Source: Streptomyces sp. APSN-46.1 (GTDB lineage: Bacteria > Actinomycetota > Actinomycetes > Streptomycetales > Streptomycetaceae). From it: a stretch of 64,000 bases of DNA. The notes below the pieces were generated by a model. That model was not told where the DNA came from and made no database searches. It saw only the letters and a program-made list of their open reading frames with translations. The stretch covers positions 806,001-870,000 of the forward strand of contig NZ_JALGRF010000002.1 of the NCBI RefSeq assembly GCF_022815725.1. The letters are read 5' to 3'. Both the position numbers and the translations under genes were made by a program. Below are positions 25,589-34,017 of this stretch, one piece after another (position 1 is the stretch's first letter; every line of letters starts with the position of its first letter).

Positions 25589-27025
25589 ATGTCTTCTCTC
25601 TTCGAGTACGCACCCGCCCCCGAGTCGCGGTCCGTCGTCGACATCGCTCCCTCCTACGGGCTCTTCATCGACGGCGAGTTCACCGACGCCGCCGACGGCA
25701 AGGTCTTCAAGACCGTCTCGCCGTCCTCCGAGGAGGTCCTCGCCGAGGTCGCCCAGGCGGGCGCCGCCGACGTGGACCGGGCCGTCAAGGCCGCCCGCAA
25801 GGCCTTCGAGAAGTGGTCCTCGCTGCCCGGCTCCGAGCGCGCCAAGTACCTCTTCCGCATCGCCCGCATCATCCAGGAGCGCAGCCGCGAGCTGGCCGTC
25901 CTGGAGACCCTGGACAACGGCAAGCCGATCAAGGAGACCCGCGACGCGGACCTCCCGCTGGTCGCCGCGCACTTCTTCTACTACGCGGGCTGGGCCGACA
26001 AGCTCGACCACGCCGGCTATGGCCCGAACCCGCGCCCGCTGGGTGTGGCGGGCCAGGTCATCCCCTGGAACTTCCCCCTCCTCATGCTCGCGTGGAAGAT
26101 CGCCCCGGCGCTCGCCACCGGCAACACGGTCGTCCTCAAGCCCGCCGAGACCACCCCGCTGTCCGCCCTGTTCTTCGCGGACATCTGCCGCCAGGCCGGT
26201 CTGCCCAAGGGTGTCGTCAACATCCTCACGGGTTACGGGGACGCGGGCGCGGCCCTCGTCGAGCACCCGGACGTCAACAAGGTCGCCTTCACCGGCTCGA
26301 CCGCGGTGGGCAAGAAGATCGCCCGCCACGTCGCCGGCACCAACAAGAAGGTCACCCTGGAGCTGGGCGGCAAGGGCGCCAACATCGTCTTCGACGACGC
26401 CCCCATCGACCAGGCCGTCGAGGGCATCGTCACCGGCATCTTCTTCAACCAGGGCCAGGTCTGCTGCGCGGGCTCGCGCCTGCTGGTCCAGGAGTCGATC
26501 CACGACGAGCTGCTCGACTCGCTCAAGCGCCGCCTCTCCACGCTGCGCCTCGGCGACCCGCTCGACAAGAACACCGACATCGGCGCGATCAACTCCGCCG
26601 AGCAGCTCGCCCGGATCACCGCGCTCGCGGAGACCGGCGAGGCCGAGGGCGCCGAGCGCTGGTCCCCGGCGTGCGAGCTGCCGTCCGCCGGCTACTGGTT
26701 CGCCCCGACGCTGTTCACGAACGTCACCCAGGCGCACACCGTCGCCCGCGACGAGATCTTCGGCCCGGTGCTGTCCGTGCTGACCTTCCGTACGCCCGAC
26801 GAGGCCGTAGCCAAGGCCAACAACAGCCAGTACGGCCTGTCCGCCGGCATCTGGACGGAGAAGGGCTCGCGCATCCTCGCGGTCGCGAACCAGCTCCGCG
26901 CGGGTGTGGTGTGGGCCAACACGTTCAACAAGTTCGACCCGACCTCGCCCTTCGGCGGCTACAAGGAGTCGGGCTTCGGCCGCGAGGGCGGCCGCCACGG
27001 CCTGGAGGGCTACCTCGATGTCTGA
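25589..27025 (+). CDS. Aldehyde dehydrogenase family protein
   Basis: NAD(P)-dependent aldehyde dehydrogenase of normal length (478 residues). Seen are the cofactor and active-site motifs PWNFPLLM, KPAETTP, FTGSTAVGKKI, the general base Glu in TLELGGKGANI, and the nucleophile region FNQGQVCCAGSR; the late EIFGPVLSVLTF and FGGYKESGFGREGG are family standards. It begins 5 bases after deoC, so it is in the deo operon; acetaldehyde from deoxyribose cleavage is a likely substrate (inference). Its stop overlaps the next gene by eight bases. Confidence 0.9.
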   Translation: MSSLFEYAPAPESRSVVDIAPSYGLFIDGEFTDAADGKVFKTVSPSSEEVLAEVAQAGAADVDRAVKAARKAFEKWSSLPGSERAKYLFRIARIIQERSRELAVLETLDNGKPIKETRDADLPLVAAHFFYYAGWADKLDHAGYGPNPRPLGVAGQVIPWNFPLLMLAWKIAPALATGNTVVLKPAETTPLSALFFADICRQAGLPKGVVNILTGYGDAGAALVEHPDVNKVAFTGSTAVGKKIARHVAGTNKKVTLELGGKGANIVFDDAPIDQAVEGIVTGIFFNQGQVCCAGSRLLVQESIHDELLDSLKRRLSTLRLGDPLDKNTDIGAINSAEQLARITALAETGEAEGAERWSPACELPSAGYWFAPTLFTNVTQAHTVARDEIFGPVLSVLTFRTPDEAVAKANNSQYGLSAGIWTEKGSRILAVANQLRAGVVWANTFNKFDPTSPFGGYKESGFGREGGRHGLEGYLDV

Positions 27026-27911
27026 GTCGACCCGTCTGAATGTCTTCAAGACCTACAAGCTGTACGTGGGCGGGAAGTTCCCGCGTTCCGAGAGCGGCCG
27101 GGTGTACGAGGTGACCGACTCCAAGGGCAACTGGCTGGCCAACGCACCCCTGTCCTCCCGCAAGGACGCGCGTGACGCGGTCGTCGCGGCCCGCAAGGCC
27201 TTCGGCGGCTGGTCGGGCGCCACCGCCTACAACCGCGGTCAGATCCTCTACCGCATCGCCGAGATGCTGGAGGGCCGCCGCGACCAGTTCGTCCGCGAGG
27301 TCGGCGAGGCCGAGGGGCTGTCCAAGTCGAAGGCCGGCGCCGTCGTGGACGCGGCCATCGACCGCTGGGTCTGGTACGCGGGCTGGACCGACAAGATCGG
27401 CCAGATCGTGGGCGCGGCCAACCCCGTCGCGGGCCCGTTCTTCAACCTCTCCACCCCCGAGCCGACCGGCGTCGTCACGGTCGTCGCCCCGCAGGACTCG
27501 TCCTTCCTGGGCCTGGTCTCGGTGATCGCTCCGGTGATCGCGACGGGCAACACCGTCGTCGTCATCGCCAGCGAGAAGTCCCCGCTCCCGGCCCTCTCCC
27601 TGGGCGAGGTGCTCGCCACCTCCGACCTGCCCGGCGGCGTGGTCAACATCCTGTCCGGCAAGGCCGGCGAGATGGGCCCGCACCTGGCGTCGCACCAGGA
27701 CGTCAACGCGATCGACCTGGCGGGCGCCGACGCGGCCCTCGCCAAGGAGCTGGAGATCGCGGCGGCCGACAACCTCAAGCGCGTTCTGCGTCCACAGCCT
27801 GTGGACGACTGGAGCGCGGACCCGGGCACGTCGCGCATGACGGCGTTCCTGGAGACCAAGACCGTCTGGCACCCGACGGGTTCGCTGGGCGCGGGCGGGT
27901 CCTCGTACTAA
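27018..27911 (+). CDS. Short aldehyde-dehydrogenase-like protein without catalytic Cys
   Basis: 297 residues homologous to the N-terminal cofactor-binding part of aldehyde dehydrogenases (YVGGKFPRSESGRVYEV, ARKAFGGWSGATAYNRGQILYRIAE, TGVVTVVAPQDSSFLGLVSVIAPVIATGNTVV shown in parts). The protein ends before the normal nucleophile: no GQxC motif is present, and the usual KPSE/KPAE is replaced by IASEKSPL. It overlaps the full-length dehydrogenase by eight bases and is therefore co-translated with it. It may be a regulatory or structural partner in place of an independent enzyme. The reading frame is clean, so it is not simply a frameshifted relic. Confidence 0.8.
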   Translation: MSESTRLNVFKTYKLYVGGKFPRSESGRVYEVTDSKGNWLANAPLSSRKDARDAVVAARKAFGGWSGATAYNRGQILYRIAEMLEGRRDQFVREVGEAEGLSKSKAGAVVDAAIDRWVWYAGWTDKIGQIVGAANPVAGPFFNLSTPEPTGVVTVVAPQDSSFLGLVSVIAPVIATGNTVVVIASEKSPLPALSLGEVLATSDLPGGVVNILSGKAGEMGPHLASHQDVNAIDLAGADAALAKELEIAAADNLKRVLRPQPVDDWSADPGTSRMTAFLETKTVWHPTGSLGAGGSSY

Positions 27912-27928
27912 AGACCCCCGTGAACCGG

Positions 27929-27985
27929 CCCCGGCAGCGTCCCTCCCCCAGCTACCGCTGGGAGGTGCCCCCAGCGCTGCCGGGG
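27929..27985. terminator. Convergent terminator built around an interspersed repeat
   Basis: CCCCGGCAGCG (27929-27939) pairs with CGCTGCCGGGG (27975-27985). Between them sits a second hairpin-forming unit (27941-27974, CCCCCAGC...GCTGGGAGGTGCCCCCAG type), a sequence style I know from many Streptomyces intergenic regions. It separates two convergent genes. Confidence 0.7.
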
Positions 27986-28010
27986 CCTTCCCGTACCCGT
28001 ACGCGGGCCG

Positions 28011-28355
28011 CTACTTGGGCAGCACCGGCCCGAGCAGCGAGCCGACGGCGGCGCCCGGCAGCTCGCCGACCGAGGGCCCCTGGGTCAGGACGCCGGTGAC
28101 CATGCCGGTGCCGACGGCCGGGAAGTCCGCGACCTTGGTGGCGATGCCGTTGTCCAGCGGGTCCACGCCGGTGTGCGCCAGCGGGTTCACCTTGAGGTTC
28201 GCGATGGGGTCGGTGACGCCGGCCAGCGCCGCCGGGACATCGAGCTCGCCGGCCTGGGCGCCGCCCGCGGCCATCGCGAGCGCGGCGCCTGCCATCGAGA
28301 GCGTGAGGCCTGCGGTGCGCAGCGTGGAGGTGTGCGGAGCTGCGTGACGTGCCAT
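28011..28355 (-). CDS. Small secreted protein, unknown function
   Basis: 114 residues: charged N-terminus, hydrophobic segment TAGLTLSMAGAALAMAAGGAQAG with cleavage after AQA, then a Pro/Val/Gly-rich mature part with repeated hydrophobic-turn units (ANLKVNPLAHTGVDPLDNGIATK). No Cys and no catalytic motif. It resembles small secreted Streptomyces proteins that database pipelines often label ATP-binding without biochemical support. The start ATG 28355 is followed closely by the signal sequence. Confidence 0.68.
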   Translation of the reverse strand: MARHAAPHTSTLRTAGLTLSMAGAALAMAAGGAQAGELDVPAALAGVTDPIANLKVNPLAHTGVDPLDNGIATKVADFPAVGTGMVTGVLTQGPSVGELPGAAVGSLLGPVLPK

Positions 28356-28475
28356 GGGGTTCCCGCCTGTGGTCGTAGTCGCGTGCGCACGCAGCGTAGT
28401 TGACGTGTGATCCTGGATACCAACCGGCCACCGGGAGGATCCCCTACAGGGGTTAATGGTTCAGACTGGTGTCCC

Positions 28476-29108
28476 GTGAGCTGTTCTTCTCCTTCGCCGA
28501 CGCGTGTCGTCCTGCTGACCGGTCCGTCGGGCTCCGGAAAATCGTCACTGGCCGCCCGCTCCGGGCTGCCCGTGCTGCGCCTCGACGACTTCTACAAGGA
28601 GGGCGACGACCCGAGCCTTCCGCTGGTCGGGGGGAGCTCGGACATCGACTGGGACTCTCCGCTGTCCTGGGACGCGGACACCGCGGTCGCGGCGATCGAG
28701 GAGCTGTGCGCGGGAGGCCGTACGGAGGTTCCCGTCTACGACATCGCGACGTCCTCCCGGACCGGGACGGAGTCGCTGGACATCTCCCGGACGCCGCTGT
28801 TCATCGCCGAGGGCATCTTCGCGGCGGACATCGTCGCCCGGTGCCAGGAGCTGGGGCTGCTCGCCGACGCCATCTGCCTGCGCGGGCGCCCCTCCACGAC
28901 GTTCCGGCGCCGGCTGCTGCGGGATCTGCGCGAGGGGCGCAAGTCGGTGCTGTTCCTGCTGCGCAGGGGGTACCGGCTGATGCGCGCCGAGCGGGGGATC
29001 GTCGCCCGGCACACCGCCCTCGGCGCCCACGCCTGCGCCCGTGACGAGGCCCTCGGCCGCCTGGCCGCCGCCGCGGCCGGCCGCCACCGCACCGCCACCC
29101 CGGCCTGA
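28476..29108 (+). CDS. Uridine kinase family protein (P-loop kinase)
   Basis: A P-loop kinase related to uridine kinase/phosphoribulokinase: Walker A TGPSGSGKSSL, the acceptor-binding RLDDFYKEGDDPSLP, WDSPLSWD, FIAEGIFAADIV and the LID-like RRRLLRDLREGRKS. It would phosphorylate a nucleoside such as uridine to the monophosphate, but substrate is inferred only from family and from the nucleoside genes nearby. The frame opens at 28407; GTG 28476 fits the homology start, but neither has a convincing ribosome site. A strong terminator follows. Confidence 0.8.
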   Translation: MSCSSPSPTRVVLLTGPSGSGKSSLAARSGLPVLRLDDFYKEGDDPSLPLVGGSSDIDWDSPLSWDADTAVAAIEELCAGGRTEVPVYDIATSSRTGTESLDISRTPLFIAEGIFAADIVARCQELGLLADAICLRGRPSTTFRRRLLRDLREGRKSVLFLLRRGYRLMRAERGIVARHTALGAHACARDEALGRLAAAAAGRHRTATPA

Positions 29109-29180
29109 GCGGTCGTCCGGCCGATCAGGCCGGGCTCGCAGCGGGCGTCCGGGCACACCGAGGCGGGCGTCCGGGCACAC

Positions 29181-29228
29181 GAGAAGGCGGGATCGTGCGG
29201 ACCCCCGGCCGCATGATCCCGCCTTCTC
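29181..29228. terminator. Bidirectional terminator between kinase gene and sigQ
   Basis: A 20-base stem with one G-T type mismatch (GAGAAGGCGGGATC... pairing with ...GATCCCGCCTTCTC) and an 8-base loop, followed by a C/T run. Just upstream a 23-base unit containing GCGGGCGTCCGGGCACAC occurs twice in tandem (about 29137-29180). Confidence 0.8.
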
Positions 29229-29291
29229 CCCCCCATAGGCCGTCCCGTCCCACCCCCGTAGGACGGGCCCCCCGGCCCATGGCTCTTCCGG

Positions 29292-29987
29292 TTACGCGAC
29301 GAGCTCCCCGAAGGATTCCGCCTCGTCACGCCCGAAGCTCAGTGCCTCGTCCTCCCGCAGCCGCCGCAGCGACCGCCAGATGCTCGACTTCACCGTGCCG
29401 ACGCTGATGCCCAGGATCTCCGCGATCTCCGGGTCCGTCCGGCCCTCGTAGTACCGCAGCACCAGCATCGTCCGCTGCGGCTCCGGGATCCGGGCCAGCG
29501 CCTGCCACAGCACCGAGCGCAGCTCCGTACCCCGCATCGCGTCCGTGTCGGAGGCCGTCTCCGGCAGCTCCTCCGTCGGGTACTCGTTCAGCTTCCGCCG
29601 ACGCCACGCGCTGATGTGCAGGTTCGTCATCGTGCGCCGCAGGTAACCGCCCACGGCCGCCTTGTCACTGATCCGGTCCCACGCTCGGTACGTCGAGAAC
29701 AGCGCGCTCTGCAGCAGGTCCTCGGCCTCGTGCCGGTCGCCCGTCAGGTGGAAGGCCGTCGCGTAGAGCGCCGCCCGGCGCTCCTGGACGTACGCCGTGA
29801 ACTCCGCCTCGGACGTGGAGGACGGGGTGCGCGGTGCGGGAACCGCCTGGTACTGGTTCGCGTCAATGGCTACGACGTGCGCCGCACGGGAGCGGGTGAC
29901 CGTAGCCGTACGGACACCTGCCCGGCGGTTCACATCGTGCAGCCGCGTGACAACCGCGCTGGTGGTGGTGCTGTGCAGCGTGTTCAT
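29292..29987 (-). CDS. sigQ: RNA polymerase sigma factor SigQ (ECF family)
   Basis: ECF sigma factor: an N-terminal extension of about 45 residues, then region 2 (YVQERRAALYATAFHLTGDRHEAEDLLQSAL... FSTYRAWDRI) and region 4 (LARIPEPQRTMLVLRYYEGRTDPEIAEILGISVGTVKS in parts). It resembles SigE70-type factors. In S. coelicolor sigQ lies divergent from afsQ1 and is an AfsQ1 target; the same divergence and an AfsQ1-type box are seen here. ATG 29987 is chosen; the frame extends upstream through a repetitive leader rich in CCAACGAA units. Confidence 0.88.
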   Translation of the reverse strand: MNTLHSTTTSAVVTRLHDVNRRAGVRTATVTRSRAAHVVAIDANQYQAVPAPRTPSSTSEAEFTAYVQERRAALYATAFHLTGDRHEAEDLLQSALFSTYRAWDRISDKAAVGGYLRRTMTNLHISAWRRRKLNEYPTEELPETASDTDAMRGTELRSVLWQALARIPEPQRTMLVLRYYEGRTDPEIAEILGISVGTVKSSIWRSLRRLREDEALSFGRDEAESFGELVA

Positions 29988-30094
29988 CTCGCGCCCCCCG
30001 TCGTGGAGTCTGCTTCGGTTCGGTGTGGTTCGTTGGTTCGTTGGTGCGTTGATAGAAGACTGCCCCCGCCACATAACCGGGGTGTCCGCCGACT

Positions 30095-30110
30095 GTCACA
30101 GCACTGTCAC
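30095..30110. promoter_or_regulatory. AfsQ1-type binding box, GTCAC-N6-GTCAC
   Basis: GTCACAGCACTGTCAC matches the published AfsQ1 consensus GTnAC-N6-GTnAC exactly. It lies in the sigQ/afsQ1 intergenic region, 69 bases before afsQ1 and 108 before sigQ. Confidence 0.75.
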
Positions 30111-30178
30111 AGGCGTCCCGGAACCGGGAACGCGCACGCGGGTCGAACTCCCGACGGACGATGGGACAGAATGAGCCC

Positions 30179-30856
30179 GTGCCTTTCCTGTTGCTGATCG
30201 AGGACGACGACGCCATCCGCACGGCCCTCGAACTCTCCCTGTCTCGCCAGGGCCACCGTGTGGCCACCGCGGCGACGGGCGAGGACGGCCTGAAACTGCT
30301 GCGCGAGCAGCGGCCCGACCTGATCGTCCTGGACGTCATGCTGCCCGGGATCGACGGCTTCGAGGTGTGCCGGCGGATCCGCCGCACCGACCAGCTGCCG
30401 ATCATCCTGCTCACCGCGCGCAGCGATGACATCGACGTCGTGGTCGGCCTGGAGTCGGGCGCCGACGACTACGTGGTCAAGCCCGTCCAGGGCCGGGTGC
30501 TCGACGCCCGGATCCGGGCCGTGCTGCGCCGCGGCGAGCGCGAGTCCAGCGATTCCGCGAGCTTCGGCTCGCTGGTCATCGACCGGGCCGCGATGACCGT
30601 CACGAAGAACGGGGAGGACCTCCAGCTCACCCCGACCGAGCTGCGGCTGCTGCTCGAACTCAGCCGCCGCCCCGGACAGGCGCTCTCGCGGCAGCAGCTG
30701 CTGCGCCTGGTGTGGGAGCACGACTACCTCGGCGACTCCCGGCTCGTCGACGCGTGCGTGCAGCGGCTGCGCGCCAAGGTCGAGGAGATCCCCTCCTCGC
30801 CCACCCTGATCCGTACCGTGCGCGGCGTCGGCTACCGGCTGGACTCCCCGCAGTGA
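30179..30856 (+). CDS. afsQ1: Two-component response regulator AfsQ1
   Basis: OmpR/PhoB-type regulator of antibiotic production and nitrogen-related genes. The receiver domain starts PFLLLIEDDDAIRTALELS; the phosphoacceptor Asp52 is in IVLDVMLPG and the conserved Lys in DDYVVKPVQGR. The winged-helix output domain ends in the classic RTVRGVGYRL. The sequence is close to my memory of S. coelicolor AfsQ1. GTG 30179 is chosen; ATG 30161 would add six residues. GTGA overlap with afsQ2 shows coupling. The box at 30095-30110 suggests control of sigQ and itself. Confidence 0.94.
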   Translation: MPFLLLIEDDDAIRTALELSLSRQGHRVATAATGEDGLKLLREQRPDLIVLDVMLPGIDGFEVCRRIRRTDQLPIILLTARSDDIDVVVGLESGADDYVVKPVQGRVLDARIRAVLRRGERESSDSASFGSLVIDRAAMTVTKNGEDLQLTPTELRLLLELSRRPGQALSRQQLLRLVWEHDYLGDSRLVDACVQRLRAKVEEIPSSPTLIRTVRGVGYRLDSPQ

Positions 30857-32340
30857 TCAAAGCCCTGTTCGCGGGCCGGCGCTGGACCAGCCTGCGGCTG
30901 CGGCTCCTCGTCGTGTTCGCCCTGGTCGCGCTGACGGCCGCCGTCTCCGCCTCCGGGATCGCCTACTGGCTGAACCGGGAGGCGGTGCTCACCCGCGTCC
31001 AGGAGGCCGCCCTCGGGGACTTCCGGCAGGAGATGCAGAACCGGGCCGCGGCGCTGCCCGGCGACCCGACCCCGGAGGAGATGCAGCGCACCGCCGAGCT
31101 GATGGCGGGCAGCAGTCCCGGGTACAGCGTGCTGCTGGTGGACGAGCGCAAGGACGGCCGCAAGGTGTTCGGCGCGGCCGGTCCCGACTCCTTCGGGCTG
31201 GACGACGTACCCACGTCCTTGCAGCACGCGGTGAACGACCGGCAGAAGACGACGTCGGCCAATGACGCCGAGTACCACATGTACTGGCAGCGGACGAAGC
31301 CGCAGGGCAACCCGTACCTGGTCGGCGGGACGCGGATCGTGGGCGGCGGGCCGACCGGCTACATGTACAAGTCCCTGGCGCAGGAACGGGACGACCTGAA
31401 CGCGCTGGGCTGGTCGCTGACCATCGCGACGGGTCTCGCGCTGCTCGTGTCGGCGCTGCTCGCGCAGGCCGCGGCCCGGACGGTGCTCAAGCCCGTACAG
31501 CGGCTGGGCGACGCGGCGCGGCGGCTCGGCGAGGGCGAACTGGACCACCGGCTCGACGTGTCGGGGACCGACGAACTCGCGGACCTGTCACGGACCTTCA
31601 ACAAGACGGCGGAGGCGCTGGAGAAGAAGGTCGCCGACATGAGCGCGCGGGAGGAGTCCAGCCGGCGCTTCGTCGCGGACATGTCGCACGAACTGCGCAC
31701 TCCGTTGACGGCGTTGACGGCGGTGGCCGAGGTGCTGGAGGAGGAGGTCGACGACCTCGATCCGATGATCGCGCCGGCGGTGGCGCTGGTCGTGAGCGAG
31801 ACGCGGCGCCTGAACGACCTGGTGGAGAACCTGATGGAGGTCACCCGCTTCGACGCGGGAACGGCGCGGCTGGTGCTGGACGACGTGGACGTCGCCGACC
31901 AGGTGACGGCGTGCATCGACGCGCGGGCCTGGCTCGACGCCGTCGAACTCGACGCGGAGCGGGGCATCATGGCCCGGCTCGACCCGCGGCGGCTCGACGT
32001 CATCCTGGCCAACCTGATCGGCAACGCGCTCAAGCACGGCGGTTCGCCGGTGCGGGTGTCGGTGACGGTCGAGGGGGAGTGGCTGGTCATCGCGGTCAAG
32101 GACAACGGGCCGGGCATCCCGGAGGACGTCCTGCCGCACGTCTTCGACCGGTTCTACAAGGCGAGCGCGTCGCGGCCGAAGTCGGACGGGAGCGGGCTGG
32201 GCCTGTCCATCGCCGTGGAGAACGCGCACATCCACGGCGGCGACATCACGGCCGCCAACGCGGCGGAGGGCGGTGCGCTGTTCACGCTGCGGCTGCCGGT
32301 GGACGTGGGGAAGGTGATCGCCGGTGACGTGGACGCGTAA
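30853..32340 (+). CDS. afsQ2: Sensor histidine kinase AfsQ2
   Basis: Membrane sensor kinase partner of AfsQ1. TM1 is LRLLVVFALVALTAAVSASGIAYWL in the N-terminus, then a periplasmic sensor region of about 150 residues, TM2 (LTIATGLALLVSALLAQAAA), a HAMP domain, the H-box RRFVADMSHELRTPLTAL with His near residue 279, and the ATPase motifs NLIGNALKHGG, DNGPGIPEDVLPHVF and GSGLGLSIAVENAH. GTG 30853 overlaps the afsQ1 stop. Its 3' end overlaps the next lipoprotein gene by 17 bases. Confidence 0.93.
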   Translation: MIKALFAGRRWTSLRLRLLVVFALVALTAAVSASGIAYWLNREAVLTRVQEAALGDFRQEMQNRAAALPGDPTPEEMQRTAELMAGSSPGYSVLLVDERKDGRKVFGAAGPDSFGLDDVPTSLQHAVNDRQKTTSANDAEYHMYWQRTKPQGNPYLVGGTRIVGGGPTGYMYKSLAQERDDLNALGWSLTIATGLALLVSALLAQAAARTVLKPVQRLGDAARRLGEGELDHRLDVSGTDELADLSRTFNKTAEALEKKVADMSAREESSRRFVADMSHELRTPLTALTAVAEVLEEEVDDLDPMIAPAVALVVSETRRLNDLVENLMEVTRFDAGTARLVLDDVDVADQVTACIDARAWLDAVELDAERGIMARLDPRRLDVILANLIGNALKHGGSPVRVSVTVEGEWLVIAVKDNGPGIPEDVLPHVFDRFYKASASRPKSDGSGLGLSIAVENAHIHGGDITAANAAEGGALFTLRLPVDVGKVIAGDVDA

Positions 32341-32950
32341 GGCGCTGTACGGGGTCGTCCTGGCGGCCCTGGCCGGCGGGACGTTCGGCTGCGGGATCCG
32401 GGCGACGACGGTCCCGGTGGACGTGGGCGCCGCGCCTTCGCGGGTGTCCTGCGACACCCCGGAGCCGCCGGCGGGCGGACAGGGCGGGGTCCAGGGGTTC
32501 CGGGCCACGGTGGAGCTGGTCTGCGGCTCGCAGCTGGTCGGCGTGGAGCGGGTGGTGCCGGTGCCGGAGAAGCGGACCGGGCGCGACCCCGTGGTGCTGG
32601 CGACGCAGGCGCTGCTGGAGGCGCTGGAGCGGACGCCGTCCGCGGAGGAACGGGACGCGGGCTTCACGACCGGGGTCCCGGGCGGGCTGACCGCGGCGCC
32701 GCCGCGGGCGGGCGACCCGGCGGGGACGCTGCGGCTGAGCCGGAGGCCGGAGGACCTGCCGCCGGTGGCGCTGTCGCAGATCGTGTGCACGCTGGCGGGC
32801 AGCGAGGCGGTGTCGGCGGGCCCGGGCCCGGTGGTCCTGGGCGGCCCGGACGCGGATCCGCCCCGGGCGTGGGAGTGCGCTGACGCGGTCCGCTCCCGAC
32901 CGGAGTCGATCCCGACACTGGGCGAAATAGTCCGCCCGACCGGTCCTTGA
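32324..32950 (+). CDS. Lipoprotein encoded with afsQ1-afsQ2
   Basis: 208 residues; positively charged start, hydrophobic stretch GVVLAALAGGTFGCG with lipobox TFGC, then a Cys-containing extracellular domain (VSCDTPEPP, VELVCGSQLVGVERVVPVP). In S. coelicolor a lipoprotein gene also follows afsQ2 and is thought to belong to the signalling unit, perhaps modulating the sensor. GTG 32324 overlaps afsQ2. The protein has no enzyme motif; its role is inferred from position. Confidence 0.85.
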   Translation: MTWTRKALYGVVLAALAGGTFGCGIRATTVPVDVGAAPSRVSCDTPEPPAGGQGGVQGFRATVELVCGSQLVGVERVVPVPEKRTGRDPVVLATQALLEALERTPSAEERDAGFTTGVPGGLTAAPPRAGDPAGTLRLSRRPEDLPPVALSQIVCTLAGSEAVSAGPGPVVLGGPDADPPRAWECADAVRSRPESIPTLGEIVRPTGP

Positions 32951-33058
32951 CGCGCCGCTCGCACCACTCGGCGCTCGGGCGCCTCATGGGCTTCGCGCCG
33001 CTGCGCCGGACTCCGTCCGTCGGGGGCCGGCCGGAGTCTGTGGTGAGCGTCTGCCCGG

Positions 33059-33886
33059 TCAGGCGTTGATGAGCCGGCTGTCGAATCCGGAGCGCAGAAG
33101 ACGCTCGTAGGCGTCATGGACATCCCCCGGTACGTCTTGCTCGATGGCGAAGCCGAACTTCGGGTACTCGATGACCCGTTGCAGGTCGCCGACGAGCATG
33201 TCTACGACGAGCTTCTCGTCGCCGATGGACTTGATGTAGTCGTCGAACTCCAGAGGCTCGGAGGCGCAGACGACCTCGACCTCGGGCCACAGGTGGCGGC
33301 ACGTGGCGTAGGAACGGCGCTCCATGTACGGCTTGGAGATCAGGAGCAGTGATTCGACCTCCAAACCGGCCGCGCGCAGCACGTCGCGGGAGAGGGTGAT
33401 GTTCTGGCCGGTGTTCCCGGCCTGGGTCTCCAGAAGGATCGCCTCGTCGGGCACACCCAGGTCGAGTGCGTGCTCGCGGTAGTGGACGGCCTCACCGCGC
33501 GGGAGGCGGGCCGCCGTGGTCGGACTGTTGCCGCCGCTGAACACGACCACGGGGAAGAGGCCGGCGCGGTAGAGGTCCGCCGAGGCGGTGGCGACTCCCA
33601 GGTCGTGGCTGCCGAGGCCGATGGCCGCAGAGCAGGGGCGTACCTCGTGGCCCATCTGGTGATAGCGCCAGATCAGGACGGCGTCGCTCCACTGCTCGTC
33701 GGTGATCGTGCGCTCTGCGCGGTCCGGCACGGGGGCTCCCTGGTTCATGCTGCGCAGTTGGTGACTCAGGCCGTGCTGCGAGGCCATGCGCGCCGCGTTG
33801 TCGAGGACGGTCAGCCCATCATCGCGGGTGGCCGGGTCGGACAGAAGGATGTGCGAAAACGCGGTGTCCAGTCGGACGTGCTGCAT
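33059..33886 (-). CDS. YdcF/DUF218-like protein
   Basis: 275 residues. The central part carries the DUF218 (YdcF, SanA) pattern: IGLGSHDLGVATASADLYRAG, VVFSGGNSPTTAARLPRGEAVHYREHALDLGVPDEAILLETQAGNTGQNI (in parts), and LLISKPYMERRSYATCRHLWP. E. coli YdcF binds S-adenosylmethionine, while other members have envelope roles, so no reaction can be assigned. It is the first gene of the accessory block after the afsQ cluster, on the same strand as the coupled operon but separated from the NUDIX gene by 131 bases. Base composition is slightly less extreme than in the neighbouring core genes. Confidence 0.8.
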   Translation of the reverse strand: MQHVRLDTAFSHILLSDPATRDDGLTVLDNAARMASQHGLSHQLRSMNQGAPVPDRAERTITDEQWSDAVLIWRYHQMGHEVRPCSAAIGLGSHDLGVATASADLYRAGLFPVVVFSGGNSPTTAARLPRGEAVHYREHALDLGVPDEAILLETQAGNTGQNITLSRDVLRAAGLEVESLLLISKPYMERRSYATCRHLWPEVEVVCASEPLEFDDYIKSIGDEKLVVDMLVGDLQRVIEYPKFGFAIEQDVPGDVHDAYERLLRSGFDSRLINA

Positions 33887-34017
33887 GGGGGAGTCGACTG
33901 ACCAGGCCCCAGGCGGGGCTGAAGATCGGGGCAGAGCCCGTCGGGCAGCATCTCGTGCCGGGGCTGGCCGAGCGCGAGCGTCTCACCGGGTAGTCAGGAT
34001 CTGAGGGGTGCTCATAG

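Noticed and set aside
33887..34017. tRNA-type attachment site at the left edge of the accessory block
   Set aside because: No tRNA-like sequence and no direct repeats matching the right edge near 40310-40400 were found.
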